From Bacteroidales bacterium (GTDB lineage Bacteria; Bacteroidota; Bacteroidia; Bacteroidales; UBA932): DNA of 64,000 bases. The stretch spans positions 1-64,000 of the forward strand of contig JAGBVR010000007.1 of NCBI GenBank assembly GCA_017630215.1. Reading direction: 5' to 3'. The notes below the pieces were generated by a model that ran no database searches, was not told the DNA's origin, and saw only the letters and a list, made by a program, of their open reading frames with translations. Shown piece after piece: positions 26,820-36,505 of the stretch (position 1 is the stretch's first letter; every line of letters begins with the position of its first letter). Made by a program: the position numbers and the translations under genes.

Positions 26820-27652
26820 TACGCATTCCCTCCTTTTTTCGCCTTTCTAGCAGCTTTCTTTTCCGGATTTACAGCTGGAATATAGAATGACATTCCTAGA
26901 CTGATCGAAAGCGGATTGATCTTGAAACTGGCATTGCTCTGATGCATTACGCTTTCCTCCACCAGATTAGTCTGCTGCTTTACATACTGATAATTTACAC
27001 CAAGTACTCCGACCGCCACTTCTACACACACCTCATTGGTAGCAAATACACACAGACCTGGGACAAGGTTGATTCCAGCTCCATAGATATCCTGATAAGT
27101 TCCCTGATTTCTGCCATCCAGAACTTTGTATGCAACAGACTGCCCATACTCGCCTGCCAGTCTGAGTTCTCCAAACATAGCGATACGCTTGCTGTTTGCT
27201 ATCGGCATATAATAACGGGCTGTAAGCGCACCTGCATATCCATTCTGGAGCATATGATAGTCATTGATGGAAAACGACGCGAGATCTCCCAGTGACAAGC
27301 CCAGATTTCCAACATTCAAAGTGGTTCTGTCATAAGCGAATCTAGCTCCAACAGAAAAATTATCTGCGACAAAATACGAAACGGACGGAGCGAGACCAAG
27401 CGTATACATATCGCCTTCTATCCCTGACAAGAGAGAGAAAAGCATCGAATATCCTGCATCATTTGCTGCTTTCCCCATATCATAAGTCCTATACGAGAAA
27501 GTCAAGCCACCTCCAACATAGCCTTTGGGAATGAATACAGAGTTCAACTTGCCAACACCTCTGTCGAAAGCCTTGGCCTCCTCATTCTCTGAGGCGGCCA
27601 GGCTTCCTGAAGCCAGAAGGGCAATCGATATTATTGCAAATATTTTTTTCAT
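26819..27652 (-). CDS. Outer-membrane beta-barrel protein
   Basis: A 277-residue protein with a standard signal peptide (about 1-20, SLAAS) and alternating hydrophobic/polar segments with aromatic ends that fit an 8- to 12-strand barrel (GYVGGGLTFSYRTY, SVGARFAYDRTTL, ISLGMSFYIP). After the last strand there is a strongly basic tail (PEKKAARKAKKGGNA), unusual because barrel proteins normally end at the last strand. Both its start and stop overlap neighbouring genes by one base (TAATG), so it is translated in step with two PCMD lipoproteins and may anchor or export them. Function unknown. Confidence 0.7.
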   Translation of the reverse strand: MKKIFAIISIALLASGSLAASENEEAKAFDRGVGKLNSVFIPKGYVGGGLTFSYRTYDMGKAANDAGYSMLFSLLSGIEGDMYTLGLAPSVSYFVADNFSVGARFAYDRTTLNVGNLGLSLGDLASFSINDYHMLQNGYAGALTARYYMPIANSKRIAMFGELRLAGEYGQSVAYKVLDGRNQGTYQDIYGAGINLVPGLCVFATNEVCVEVAVGVLGVNYQYVKQQTNLVEESVMHQSNASFKINPLSISLGMSFYIPAVNPEKKAARKAKKGGNA

Positions 27653-29922
27653 TAATAGATATTCTTCATTACTAATTCAAACTCTTCATCTGTGAGTTCC
27701 TCCGGATCATAGATAAGTTCAAGCTCATCAAGATACAAGGTACTTCCGAGACCTCCGGTAAAATAGTCACCATAACGGCTGGCCGCTCCGGAAATCACGA
27801 TATAGGTAGGCTGGGCAAGACTACGATACTCGAGCGGAATGAGGAACGGAATATAGCCATTCTGGTTGCCAGGATTATCTGTTGTATTGTCCTGATCTAC
27901 AATCGATCCGAATGCAAGGATACTTGGATTATCTGCAGAAGTATCCACGAATCGGTTGTCACCTGTGCTGATCTCGAACTGCTCGGTCCAGTCTGTGAGG
28001 AAGATCTGGATCTGGCAGAAGTCCTGCTGTCCTTTCAGGTGAGAATATGATGCTGAAGTCTTGTTGATGGCAACAGGCTCATATCTGTACCAGCCTCGAA
28101 GAGCAAGAGGACGTGAAGAGAACGGAGTACCCCATTTAAGCTTTGCACCGACAGGCGAGATCGTAGCGGAACCGAAATCTCCGGTATAGATGTTACCTGC
28201 TGCAAAGTTTCCAAGAAGCTCGCCTGATTCCATTCTCACAGCCTTACCGCTAATCTTTATGGTCTCTTCAGGAGTAGTAGGAACAAGGCTCTGTCCAAGA
28301 ATGTCAGCCGTACCTTCATTAGCAGAGTCCCATACAAGTCCGTTGCTTACATCTGCACTGTTGCTGGTAGCGTACCAAGCTTTGCCCACCTTTACCCAAT
28401 CATCAAAGCCGAGGTTATATACAGTGCCCTCGCTGGCAAAGGTTCTGAACTCTACTTCACCTGCTGTCTTGCCCTCTGCCTTATCCTTGGCAGAAGTAGC
28501 GCGGAAGACATATTCGGTATTGACGTCGAGACCACCAAGACGATATGAATAAGTCAGTGTCGACATGTCCACTGCCATCAGGTCACTAGGAATCTCCGTC
28601 CAATCAGTATCTGCCTTCTTCTTATACTGGAATGAAATTCCTTCCGGAGCTGTCTTCGAGAAGAAACGTCCCTTAAGAATAGAGAAGCCAGACCAAGGGA
28701 ACGCAGACACTGTCTCTGCCTGGATGTCTGATACAATCATGAATTCGAAATCGCATCTAGCATATCGGTTATGTGCATCGATTACTGTAAACGACATGCT
28801 ATAAGGCTGGTTATCAGGAGATATGCTCAGATTCTTAACAAACTCAGTGATATCGATTTCTGCAGAAACAGATTCAGATGTGACTGTAGACGCCATGATG
28901 CCGAGCTCTGTTGCAATCTGCTGTCTTTCAGGAGTGATATCTACAAATTCAAGAACCTGAGGGAGACCTTCTGAGAGAAGATTCGGATCAAGATGTGAAA
29001 TCACCAGACTCTTTATCTTTCTTGGAGCTGAGAATGTCAGCTTCTTTGTGATATCGTTTCCAAGAGGATATACAATACCGTCCGCTTCAGGATCAAACTC
29101 CGGATTATGGCTGTATGACGGCATCTCCAACTTATCGAAATTCAAAAGAATATCATGAGAGATCTCTTCCTTATACTCTCCATCAAGAAGGACATTAAGC
29201 ACCAGAGCACCGTCTATTTCTTCTCTATCGCCAAGCGAGAATGCAAAATGATAATGTTCTGCAGCTACGACACCGGAAATCTCCCTTGTCTCAGAGTACT
29301 GTGCACCATCAGCATTGATCATTTTCAAAGTATACTTCAATGTTCTGTTATCAGGAACCTTGAAATAAGCAGTATCAGTGAATGAGCCCTGAGATGCATC
29401 ACCCGGTACTGGAGAAGATGAGAAGGTCAGATTGTCATCTCCAGAAACGACCTTAAGTTCATAATGCTTGAACGCTGCCTTGAATGACTCGTCTTCCGGA
29501 AAGGCCACACTGAACTTGACCTTCTTCATCGTACAGTTGATCTTTACGACCGCATCCTTATCAGCATAAATTCTAACAGAATTTTCACCGGACCAATACG
29601 GTACATTGAAAGCAGTCTCCTCAATACCGTTTACGGCCTGCACCGTATATTTTCCCATAAGCAACTTAACTGGGGTACCAGCTATTGCTCTATGGTCTTC
29701 AGCTGTAAAGTCCACATTTCCATTCTCGTCGATTACATCGACTCTGTATGCGATCTCTTCTTCTTCAGCTTCTGCTTTCACCTGAATATCGAAATCAGGC
29801 TTATCAGAAACGCCGACAGTCAGATAACCGTACTGTCCGTCCTCAACAAGTTCGTTTCTGCTGCAGGAACAAAGAATACATAACAAGAGATTCGCCAATA
29901 TGATGAATCTTTTCATTTCCAC
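27652..29922 (-). CDS. DUF4493-PCMD fusion lipoprotein
   Basis: A 756-residue lipoprotein (Cys20 in ILCSC; an internal start at 29916 is equally possible). The N-terminal 230 residues are a DUF4493-type domain (YGYLTVGVSD and the GKYTVQA turn). Two beta-rich modules follow, then a fibronectin-like stretch near 405-490. The last 260 residues are a PCMD domain very like that of the 25209-26819 protein (FAAGNIYTGDF, WGTPFSSRP, GGLGSTLYLDELELIY), with an added acidic tail. It probably sits on the cell surface and binds glycan or a partner protein. Confidence 0.8.
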   Translation of the reverse strand: MEMKRFIILANLLLCILCSCSRNELVEDGQYGYLTVGVSDKPDFDIQVKAEAEEEEIAYRVDVIDENGNVDFTAEDHRAIAGTPVKLLMGKYTVQAVNGIEETAFNVPYWSGENSVRIYADKDAVVKINCTMKKVKFSVAFPEDESFKAAFKHYELKVVSGDDNLTFSSSPVPGDASQGSFTDTAYFKVPDNRTLKYTLKMINADGAQYSETREISGVVAAEHYHFAFSLGDREEIDGALVLNVLLDGEYKEEISHDILLNFDKLEMPSYSHNPEFDPEADGIVYPLGNDITKKLTFSAPRKIKSLVISHLDPNLLSEGLPQVLEFVDITPERQQIATELGIMASTVTSESVSAEIDITEFVKNLSISPDNQPYSMSFTVIDAHNRYARCDFEFMIVSDIQAETVSAFPWSGFSILKGRFFSKTAPEGISFQYKKKADTDWTEIPSDLMAVDMSTLTYSYRLGGLDVNTEYVFRATSAKDKAEGKTAGEVEFRTFASEGTVYNLGFDDWVKVGKAWYATSNSADVSNGLVWDSANEGTADILGQSLVPTTPEETIKISGKAVRMESGELLGNFAAGNIYTGDFGSATISPVGAKLKWGTPFSSRPLALRGWYRYEPVAINKTSASYSHLKGQQDFCQIQIFLTDWTEQFEISTGDNRFVDTSADNPSILAFGSIVDQDNTTDNPGNQNGYIPFLIPLEYRSLAQPTYIVISGAASRYGDYFTGGLGSTLYLDELELIYDPEELTDEEFELVMKNIY

Positions 29923-29933
29923 ACTGATTTAAA

Positions 29934-31175
29934 TTAATTGTTAGGAACAATCATTGTCACTACAGGGAAGTCATCATCTACAAGAGCGTAGTCTCCGTTT
30001 ACATCGGACGCTTTGAGAGTGAAATCAACTGTCATACCTGCTGCTGCACTGCACAAGGTAGATATGAACGGTGTAAGTTCGAAAGTAATGGATGACTGAC
30101 CCTTGATAGCATCACCGACAGGAAGACCTACCAGGCTCCAGATATCAGCGTGATTGATCAGGTCGATGTAATCGATATCACTCTGAGTGAATACTGTAAT
30201 CGCCGGCTTGAAGTTATCTGATACCTCTACAATGAATGTTTCGAATCCGGCAGGAGCCTTGATAACCATACTGACTTCTGTATCAGGGGTAATTTCAATC
30301 GGATCGAAGAATGGATTAGTCTCCCACAGAATTGATGGAGTGTTGTCAACAACAGGCTCATCATCGTCACCTTCGCCATTACCAGGGAAATCAGGACGGT
30401 CTACATAAGACTCGTCAAGATCACCGATTTCGATATCCTCATTCTTCTCTGTAAATTCAGTAACGACTGAAATGTCGATACCTCCGATTGCTCCTGTAAC
30501 CTTAGCGTCAAGCTTGATGATATGATGCTCGGCAGGCTGCGGATTCTCAATATAATGGATAGCTGTTGCCTCTGTATTGTCAATACTTCTATGACCCTTT
30601 ACTTTCACTTCAAGTCCACGAGCTAAGAAGTATCCAGCCTTCTGAGCTGCAAAGTCATTTACATTCTCGTCTTTAGTCCAGACAAGTGATCCGATACCAT
30701 TGCTGATTACTACCTCGTATGTAGAAAGTTCTTTCTTGAAATTCTCTGTAAGTTCGATTGTCACCTTACAGTTGTAAGGAGTACATACAAGGTCGAGAGG
30801 AGTTACCTCACCTGCTCTGATGACAAATTCAGAATAAGCACGATAAATTGGCTGTTCAAAAGCAGCAGGCTCAGTTGCAGGAGAAGTAACAGTTATAGAA
30901 TAAGAACCAGAAGAGAGCTCTACAACATCACCGGCAAGCTCGCTGAACTTCATTGTCTTACTGGTAGGTCCGTCGATAATTACATCATAATTATCTGTAT
31001 TTGTGTAATCAATGATCTCACCGTCAGCCTTTGTAGTAATGACTGTGGTGAATTCAGTGTTATTGCCTACAGTAAGGGCAAGGGTTCCTGTCTGAGCTGG
31101 AGTCTCGACTAATGTCTGCTTGCAAGACACAAGTGCAATTGCACTTAAAAATGCGAGAGTAATGATCTTTTTCAT
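29934..31175 (-). CDS. DUF4493 domain lipoprotein
   Basis: A 413-residue lipoprotein (lipobox ALVSC, Cys18). Residues about 30-255 are a DUF4493 domain, starting TGTLALTVG and with the characteristic LSSGSYSITVTSP turn. An acidic linker rich in Asp, Glu and Gly (near 260-285) leads to a C-terminal module of about 120 residues similar in layout to the middle module of the neighbouring 756-residue protein (IKAPAGFETFIVEVS, WSLVGLPVGD). It lacks the PCMD domain. It lies 11 bp upstream of the fusion gene in the same operon. Confidence 0.78.
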   Translation of the reverse strand: MKKIITLAFLSAIALVSCKQTLVETPAQTGTLALTVGNNTEFTTVITTKADGEIIDYTNTDNYDVIIDGPTSKTMKFSELAGDVVELSSGSYSITVTSPATEPAAFEQPIYRAYSEFVIRAGEVTPLDLVCTPYNCKVTIELTENFKKELSTYEVVISNGIGSLVWTKDENVNDFAAQKAGYFLARGLEVKVKGHRSIDNTEATAIHYIENPQPAEHHIIKLDAKVTGAIGGIDISVVTEFTEKNEDIEIGDLDESYVDRPDFPGNGEGDDDEPVVDNTPSILWETNPFFDPIEITPDTEVSMVIKAPAGFETFIVEVSDNFKPAITVFTQSDIDYIDLINHADIWSLVGLPVGDAIKGQSSITFELTPFISTLCSAAAGMTVDFTLKASDVNGDYALVDDDFPVVTMIVPNN

Positions 31176-31199
31176 ATATTAATTTATTTTATTATCAGA

Positions 31200-33488
31200 T
31201 TAGTATACCAATTCAATGTCATCGATTCTAAGAACAGATCCAATATGGCCGCTCTGATTCTTTCCTGCGACTTCAATAGACTTGTTCATCGAAATATCAC
31301 CGGAAACACTTGATTTGAATGAGATGTAGATGCTTGCTGCTTTTGCAAAGTTGTTTGAATATACGATCGGCAGATAAGCCTGCATCCAGTCACCGGCAGC
31401 CTTGCCATCCGTCTTCTCAACTCGAGCAATCACATTACCGGCTGCATCCTTAAGTATTATATTGACTGCAAAAGTTTCATTATTCTGAGAATCATATCTG
31501 TACCAGAACTTGATACCTGACGGACGGCTGGTGAATTTATGTCCGTCTGACTTATGGTTTCCACTGTCATCTGCAGTTCCGATCCAGATTTCTCCCGGAA
31601 TCTTGTCTCCGAAAGTCGTTCCATCAGTGTTGGCGTCATTGACATTGACTGTATAGACAATAGCCGATTTCTCTCCGCTATAACGGTCAGTCGAATATCC
31701 CGCACAAGGAAGACACTTGAAGTCAATGTGAGCCGGAGTAGTGGAAGTCGGCATAGTCTTGCGGCTGTTTACAGCCCACCAAGGATCTGTATCTGTAGAC
31801 AAGTATGGCAGATACCAGTCTCTCTCTACTGAATCGAACCATCTCTTGACAGTAATTGTCTTGGTATGGAAATATTCGAAACCGGCATTTCCAACCTGTT
31901 GCTCCGTTTCAGTCATAACCTCGACGACATTTGAGATGAGCTTCTCATTGCCATTATACATGGTTCTGAAATAATATCTTGTATCAGGTGTTACAGTCAG
32001 AGTTCCGAAATCGATAGCCGAGGCATCTGCAGAAGCAAATGATGCAAAATCCGTCCAGGTAATTCCGTCAGTACTCATCTGAAGTCTGAACAAACGGGCA
32101 ACACCCTTTGGAGCAGTAAGGATCGGAGAAACTATCTGCTTGGCCCATACATTACCCTCTGGTATAGATAGCGTCTGAATGATAGGATAGGCTGTTGATG
32201 AAAGCCTCAGCTCTGTCTCTTTATCTACCTGGTCTACAGCACGGATTGTAAAATCCGCAATATTCATTTTCTCTGAAGGGGACAGATTCAACGAATTGAC
32301 TTTAGTGAAGAATCCTGTCATTTTGATATAGGTAAGTTCCCTTGAACCTCTGATATCATCCTGCCACTGGAATCCTGCTGCAACAAGCTTTTCCTTGATT
32401 GTCTGATCCAAGGACGGATCTGCCAGATCGACTTCGCTTCCCAGAGGAAGATCTATACCGGTGTTTTTGAGGAAATCCGAATCAACCTTCATGAACAGAT
32501 TCTGCAGACCCGCCCTTGCCACAATTGAAATTGTTGCACCATTTCCTGTCACATCTCCTTCTACCACTGCGTGCTCACCATTAGGGAAACCTGCCGGAAC
32601 AATCTGAGGAGCTTCCTGAGGAGCCCAGATCTCAAGAATCTCTATCTCCGACTCCTTCTTTTCCAGATTCTTATCTGTTGTAATTTCAAAACTGAGTCTG
32701 CCATAACGCGGATCCTTGACAGATACGTCGATAGTGATATGGTCATTTGCCTGAGCCTCTATGGTCTCTACGACAGAATACTTCCACGAATCTTCATCAC
32801 CATATTCGTGCTGAGCCATAAACTCGATCTGAAGATTCTCGGAAGGCATCATATAAGCGTCCCTTGTCTCCCCTTTCTTATAGCGAAGCACCTGCTTGTA
32901 CTTGTTTGGTTCTCCATTCTCCTTAAGCTGATCAAGATTTGTAAAACGGAGGAAATAGTCATAGTAAGAGCCGGGAACCGTTTCATCGAAATTCACAGTA
33001 ATCCTCACATTTGACACCTTAGCCTCTGCTTCCATGTAAGTCAGATTAGGCTGTCCTTCTGCAGTAAGTCCTCCATCTACCGGAAATTCTCTGTCTGCCT
33101 TGAAATAAGGCTTATCGAAGCCGCAGGCAGTGGAGTCGCCATGAAAGGCAAGAAGTCTGAACTGACCGGCATTGACACGCCAAGTCAGATCCTTGGCTTC
33201 CTCATATTTACCGAAATAAATACGGTTCCACCCATCCTTTGAATTAGGTTTACCCTGCTTCTTTCCGAATTTGTACAATTCGACATAGAGGCTGTCGACA
33301 GAGGGCACCAATGAGGCATCCATACTCTCTGCTCTTGTCTGGACGATCTGCAGGCTGTCGTCTACAGACAGACCGATCTTGAGAAGTGCCTCACCACCAG
33401 CATCGGCACTTTCATCCTTTAGTGAGCCCTCGAGGCACGAAGTCAGAACGAATGCCAGCAAAATTGGTAAGAATCTTGTTGTTTTCAT
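31200..33488 (-). CDS. DUF4493 lipoprotein with PCMD-like C-terminus
   Basis: A 762-residue lipoprotein (VLTSC, Cys18). The N-terminal part (about 30-265) is DUF4493-like (ALLKIGLSVDD, the VNAGQFRLLAFHG turn). A central beta module carries a phrase shared with its neighbours (LNLSPSEKMNIADFTIRAV). A fibronectin-like segment lies near 450-535. The C-terminal 225 residues end GSVLRIDDIELVY and contain KFTSRPSGIKFWYRYD, the layout of PCMD but more divergent. It is cotranscribed with the fimbrillin-like gene 21 bp upstream. Confidence 0.75.
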   Translation of the reverse strand: MKTTRFLPILLAFVLTSCLEGSLKDESADAGGEALLKIGLSVDDSLQIVQTRAESMDASLVPSVDSLYVELYKFGKKQGKPNSKDGWNRIYFGKYEEAKDLTWRVNAGQFRLLAFHGDSTACGFDKPYFKADREFPVDGGLTAEGQPNLTYMEAEAKVSNVRITVNFDETVPGSYYDYFLRFTNLDQLKENGEPNKYKQVLRYKKGETRDAYMMPSENLQIEFMAQHEYGDEDSWKYSVVETIEAQANDHITIDVSVKDPRYGRLSFEITTDKNLEKKESEIEILEIWAPQEAPQIVPAGFPNGEHAVVEGDVTGNGATISIVARAGLQNLFMKVDSDFLKNTGIDLPLGSEVDLADPSLDQTIKEKLVAAGFQWQDDIRGSRELTYIKMTGFFTKVNSLNLSPSEKMNIADFTIRAVDQVDKETELRLSSTAYPIIQTLSIPEGNVWAKQIVSPILTAPKGVARLFRLQMSTDGITWTDFASFASADASAIDFGTLTVTPDTRYYFRTMYNGNEKLISNVVEVMTETEQQVGNAGFEYFHTKTITVKRWFDSVERDWYLPYLSTDTDPWWAVNSRKTMPTSTTPAHIDFKCLPCAGYSTDRYSGEKSAIVYTVNVNDANTDGTTFGDKIPGEIWIGTADDSGNHKSDGHKFTSRPSGIKFWYRYDSQNNETFAVNIILKDAAGNVIARVEKTDGKAAGDWMQAYLPIVYSNNFAKAASIYISFKSSVSGDISMNKSIEVAGKNQSGHIGSVLRIDDIELVY

Positions 33489-33509
33489 ATATAATTTGGA
33501 TTTGATTAT

Positions 33510-35492
33510 TTACTTATAATGGATTTTCAGCTTGAATATTCCCACACGTGTCTGATTTATAAAAATGAATGACTCATTGTCGATCAGAACCGAATAAAGC
33601 ATACAGTTCTTGGTCGGATTCAATGTAAATCCTGTGATCCACGAGCTATACCCCTGACTCGTCAATAAATCGGCAAAGGTCCCCGAGTATTTAGGCCGAT
33701 ATGTCGTAACGCCTGACGTAACAGCGGAATTATGCGTATTTGTACACGTCGTAATATGAATATCTCTATCAGATGTATTACTACAGTTCGTATGCGCATC
33801 TATCTGAGTCTGAACACCTATGTCTGACGGAATATGAAACGCCGGGCTTCTGAATCCACCGGATCCCTTTTTAAAGGTCACCCATTTGTTACTATATCCA
33901 GCGATACCGATATACGACCATTTTGGCGTCCAGTTACTTGGATTAGTGCTGAAATTGGCCTCAAGCGGAAGACCAGTGATATGGAAATCACGCTCCTGGG
34001 AGACTGTAAGTTCTCCCACTTTTATTGACGCCTTGAACTTATATGCCTGATACTTGGTTCTTGTCCAGTCGCCATAAGAAGCGATGACTTCTGTTCCAGA
34101 CGAAACTGAAGGAGCACCAAGATCTGCATCATTGCCGTTCTCATCAGAAAGAGAGGCTGAATATGAATCGATCAGACTCAGGTCCACGTTAGTAGAAACT
34201 GATATTCCTTCTATCTTGGTGTTGGTGTGCGAGTTCGCACCTGACACATTACCGGCTTTATACTTATCATAGGAAGTCTGACCGTTAAGAGTAAGCCTGA
34301 TTCCCGGATCGGACACGGTAACATTCTGCGAGTTCATTGAAATCCTTTGTCCGTATATCATATAATAAGGTGTAAAGGTATACGTACCGGCCGGCAGCAG
34401 TTTCCAATTGTTTGCTACATTCATCACGACCTCGTTTCCTCTCATTGGGTCAGCATTGGTATACTTAAGATCTCTTACTACAATTCCATCAGAATTGACC
34501 AATGTAGCTCCCCATTCTTCTATAAGCTTATCCGAAACACCGACCTTGTTCATTGTAAATCTGACGGCAGTGCCTGTCAGCAGTCCGCCAGCATTCTTAG
34601 TATGTTCCACTACGGGTAAAGAAGATGTAACGGCATATGACTCAAATGTTCCCGTAAGAGTTATCGGAATAATATGTCCTACCTTGGATGTAAAGTCATA
34701 TCCGCTGTCAAGTCCTCCATCTGAACTGAAGGTCTTGATCATACTTCTGCTTGCGTCAGAATTAGAGCAAATGATGGAAAATCCTTTTTCCAGGTTAACG
34801 GGAGGTACTGCGATATAGGTCTTTCCCTCCTTCTGAACAGGTACGGTAATCTGGACATTGGACTGAGAAGAAAACGTCACTTCACCTGTCTTCGCATCCA
34901 CAATTACCGGAGAAAGCGTTTCCAACCTGTTACCTGCAAAAGAAATCTGAGCCACATCCTCTATCTGCACATCCACTTCCAGGACAGCTCCGACATGGGC
35001 AAGCCTGGCATAAATACCGTTTTCGTCATAGGCTGTCTTTGCATACATGAATGGTTCATGCTGTCCGCTCTGACTATTATAATATAATGTTATCTTACCA
35101 GTAGCGGCATCAATCACCGTCGAAGACTCAACCGGATACACAAAATAGCAATCCTGAGGAGCAGAAGACATTGATACGAAACCGGAAAAGGATGCAGTAT
35201 GCCCGTCCTTCCCTTCCATGCTACTGAACCAGGTCAGTTCCGACGTTCCCGTACTATTATCAGCAGCTACTGCAGTAAGCTGGATCTTGTCATCATGTTC
35301 CCAGGCAACCGATGTTCCATTGACTGATATCTTAGTATCTGCATAGGGCTGTATTGCAGCCAAAGTCACCGGATAACCGACAGAACCATTGCCTTCCGGC
35401 ATGAATTCTTCGACCCCGGTACAAGCTGACACAGCATACACACAGACCAGCATGCTGACAAGGAGCCTGATATATGTTTTGATTTTATTCAT
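33510..35492 (-). CDS. Fimbrillin family lipoprotein
   Basis: A 660-residue lipoprotein (AVSAC, Cys24). The N-terminal 280 residues match the fimbrillin family: ADTKISVNGTSVAWEHDDKI, a DCYFVYP motif, and an ARLAHVGAVLEVDV core strand. Later modules (about 285-500) look Ig-like, and the C-terminal 130 residues, rich in Asn, Ser and Thr, have no family I recognise. Bacteroidales fimbrillins build type V pili or related surface structures. This protein is longer than typical stalk pilins (about 350-400), so an adhesin or tip/anchor role is more likely than a stalk subunit. It is second in the operon. Confidence 0.75.
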   Translation of the reverse strand: MNKIKTYIRLLVSMLVCVYAVSACTGVEEFMPEGNGSVGYPVTLAAIQPYADTKISVNGTSVAWEHDDKIQLTAVAADNSTGTSELTWFSSMEGKDGHTASFSGFVSMSSAPQDCYFVYPVESSTVIDAATGKITLYYNSQSGQHEPFMYAKTAYDENGIYARLAHVGAVLEVDVQIEDVAQISFAGNRLETLSPVIVDAKTGEVTFSSQSNVQITVPVQKEGKTYIAVPPVNLEKGFSIICSNSDASRSMIKTFSSDGGLDSGYDFTSKVGHIIPITLTGTFESYAVTSSLPVVEHTKNAGGLLTGTAVRFTMNKVGVSDKLIEEWGATLVNSDGIVVRDLKYTNADPMRGNEVVMNVANNWKLLPAGTYTFTPYYMIYGQRISMNSQNVTVSDPGIRLTLNGQTSYDKYKAGNVSGANSHTNTKIEGISVSTNVDLSLIDSYSASLSDENGNDADLGAPSVSSGTEVIASYGDWTRTKYQAYKFKASIKVGELTVSQERDFHITGLPLEANFSTNPSNWTPKWSYIGIAGYSNKWVTFKKGSGGFRSPAFHIPSDIGVQTQIDAHTNCSNTSDRDIHITTCTNTHNSAVTSGVTTYRPKYSGTFADLLTSQGYSSWITGFTLNPTKNCMLYSVLIDNESFIFINQTRVGIFKLKIHYK

Positions 35493-35497
35493 AACTA

Positions 35498-36382
35498 TTA
35501 TTTATCTTCTGTAACAGAATCTTCCACATAGTCATCTATTTCGATTCCGTCCATTATAGGCACTCTCGCTCCTTCGACTACGAACTTGATTCCCGGAGTA
35601 GGCTTGACTTCACCCATATAATTGACATTCAAAGTAATGTAGTCACCGGCATTAATGTATGCCGGAGCAGCATCTCCATCTTCCGAGAAATAACCTGATG
35701 CCATCTCAATGAATTCATCTGCACCATCTTCCATAACATATAACGTATAGCGAAGATTCATCTGCCTCGCACCGAGATTGTAATATCCGACCTTGTTCAA
35801 AGTGTTGAAATCCAAAGAACGGACAAGCATCTGGTCACTGACAAGTACCTGCTCACCGGCTTCATTCTCCTCATATACAGGGACGAGCACCGATTCCACG
35901 GTAAGCTTGAAATCCTTATATGACATGAACATCTTGTCATTGAAATTCACAGCTACACGGAAATTAGCTACAGTACATAAGACAGAAGCCCTTGCTATCT
36001 GATCATTTATTATAGAAAAAGGCTGTCCTATGCCTTCGTAACGAAGCTTTCCATATCCTGCTTCCGCTTCCTCAAGCGTACAGCTTTCGGCCTGAAGGCG
36101 GAAGACACCGAAATACCAGTCCATAGGCCAGGTTACATCCCCATACTTATAATATTGAGATGTACCATAAGAACCGACGCCCACAAAACGGAAATTGTAA
36201 TCATCGGTTTCAGAAACTGCTCGAGGTGATTTTACTACGATGTCAGAATACAAAGACAACATCACCTTGCCTTTGCCTTCTTCCGAAGAGGCACTCAAAG
36301 AGTCCTTACCCTGACAGGATACTATAATAAAAGAAGATACTGACAGAATCAGCGCCATTAAACGACCAATGTGCACAGTCAT
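35498..36382 (-). CDS. DUF4493 domain lipoprotein, first gene of the operon
   Basis: A 294-residue lipoprotein (IIVSC, Cys23) consisting almost wholly of a DUF4493 domain (GKVMLSLYSD, WYFGVFRLQAESC, and AYINAGDYITLNVNY near the end). It carries no PCMD or fibronectin-like module, so it is the minimal member of the set. It is 5 bp upstream of the fimbrillin-like gene and lies about 65 bp after a -7 box, so it should be the first gene of the transcript. The C-terminal tail is acidic (DGIEIDDYVEDSVTEDK). Confidence 0.75.
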   Translation of the reverse strand: MTVHIGRLMALILSVSSFIIVSCQGKDSLSASSEEGKGKVMLSLYSDIVVKSPRAVSETDDYNFRFVGVGSYGTSQYYKYGDVTWPMDWYFGVFRLQAESCTLEEAEAGYGKLRYEGIGQPFSIINDQIARASVLCTVANFRVAVNFNDKMFMSYKDFKLTVESVLVPVYEENEAGEQVLVSDQMLVRSLDFNTLNKVGYYNLGARQMNLRYTLYVMEDGADEFIEMASGYFSEDGDAAPAYINAGDYITLNVNYMGEVKPTPGIKFVVEGARVPIMDGIEIDDYVEDSVTEDK

Positions 36383-36447
36383 TATATTATCTATTGGTTA
36401 ATCTTATTCGTCCGTACACCGCCTTTTATTAAAGACAATATACCCGG

Positions 36448-36455
36448 CAAAGTTA
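36448..36455 (-). promoter_or_regulatory. -7 box of the surface-lipoprotein operon
   Basis: TAACTTTG on the minus strand, followed by CCGG. The combined TTTGCCGG (36451-36444) is the mirror image of the sequence in the divergent promoter at 36502-36509. Confidence 0.55.
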
Positions 36456-36497
36456 CACATTTTTTCCAAATATGCTCCTTTTTCTTCTATTTATACA

Positions 36498-36505
36498 TAT
36501 ATTTG
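36498..36505 (+). promoter_or_regulatory. -7 box of the BACON lipoprotein gene
   Basis: TATATTTG, 22 bp before the ATG at 36528, followed by CCGG as in the divergent promoter. Confidence 0.55.
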
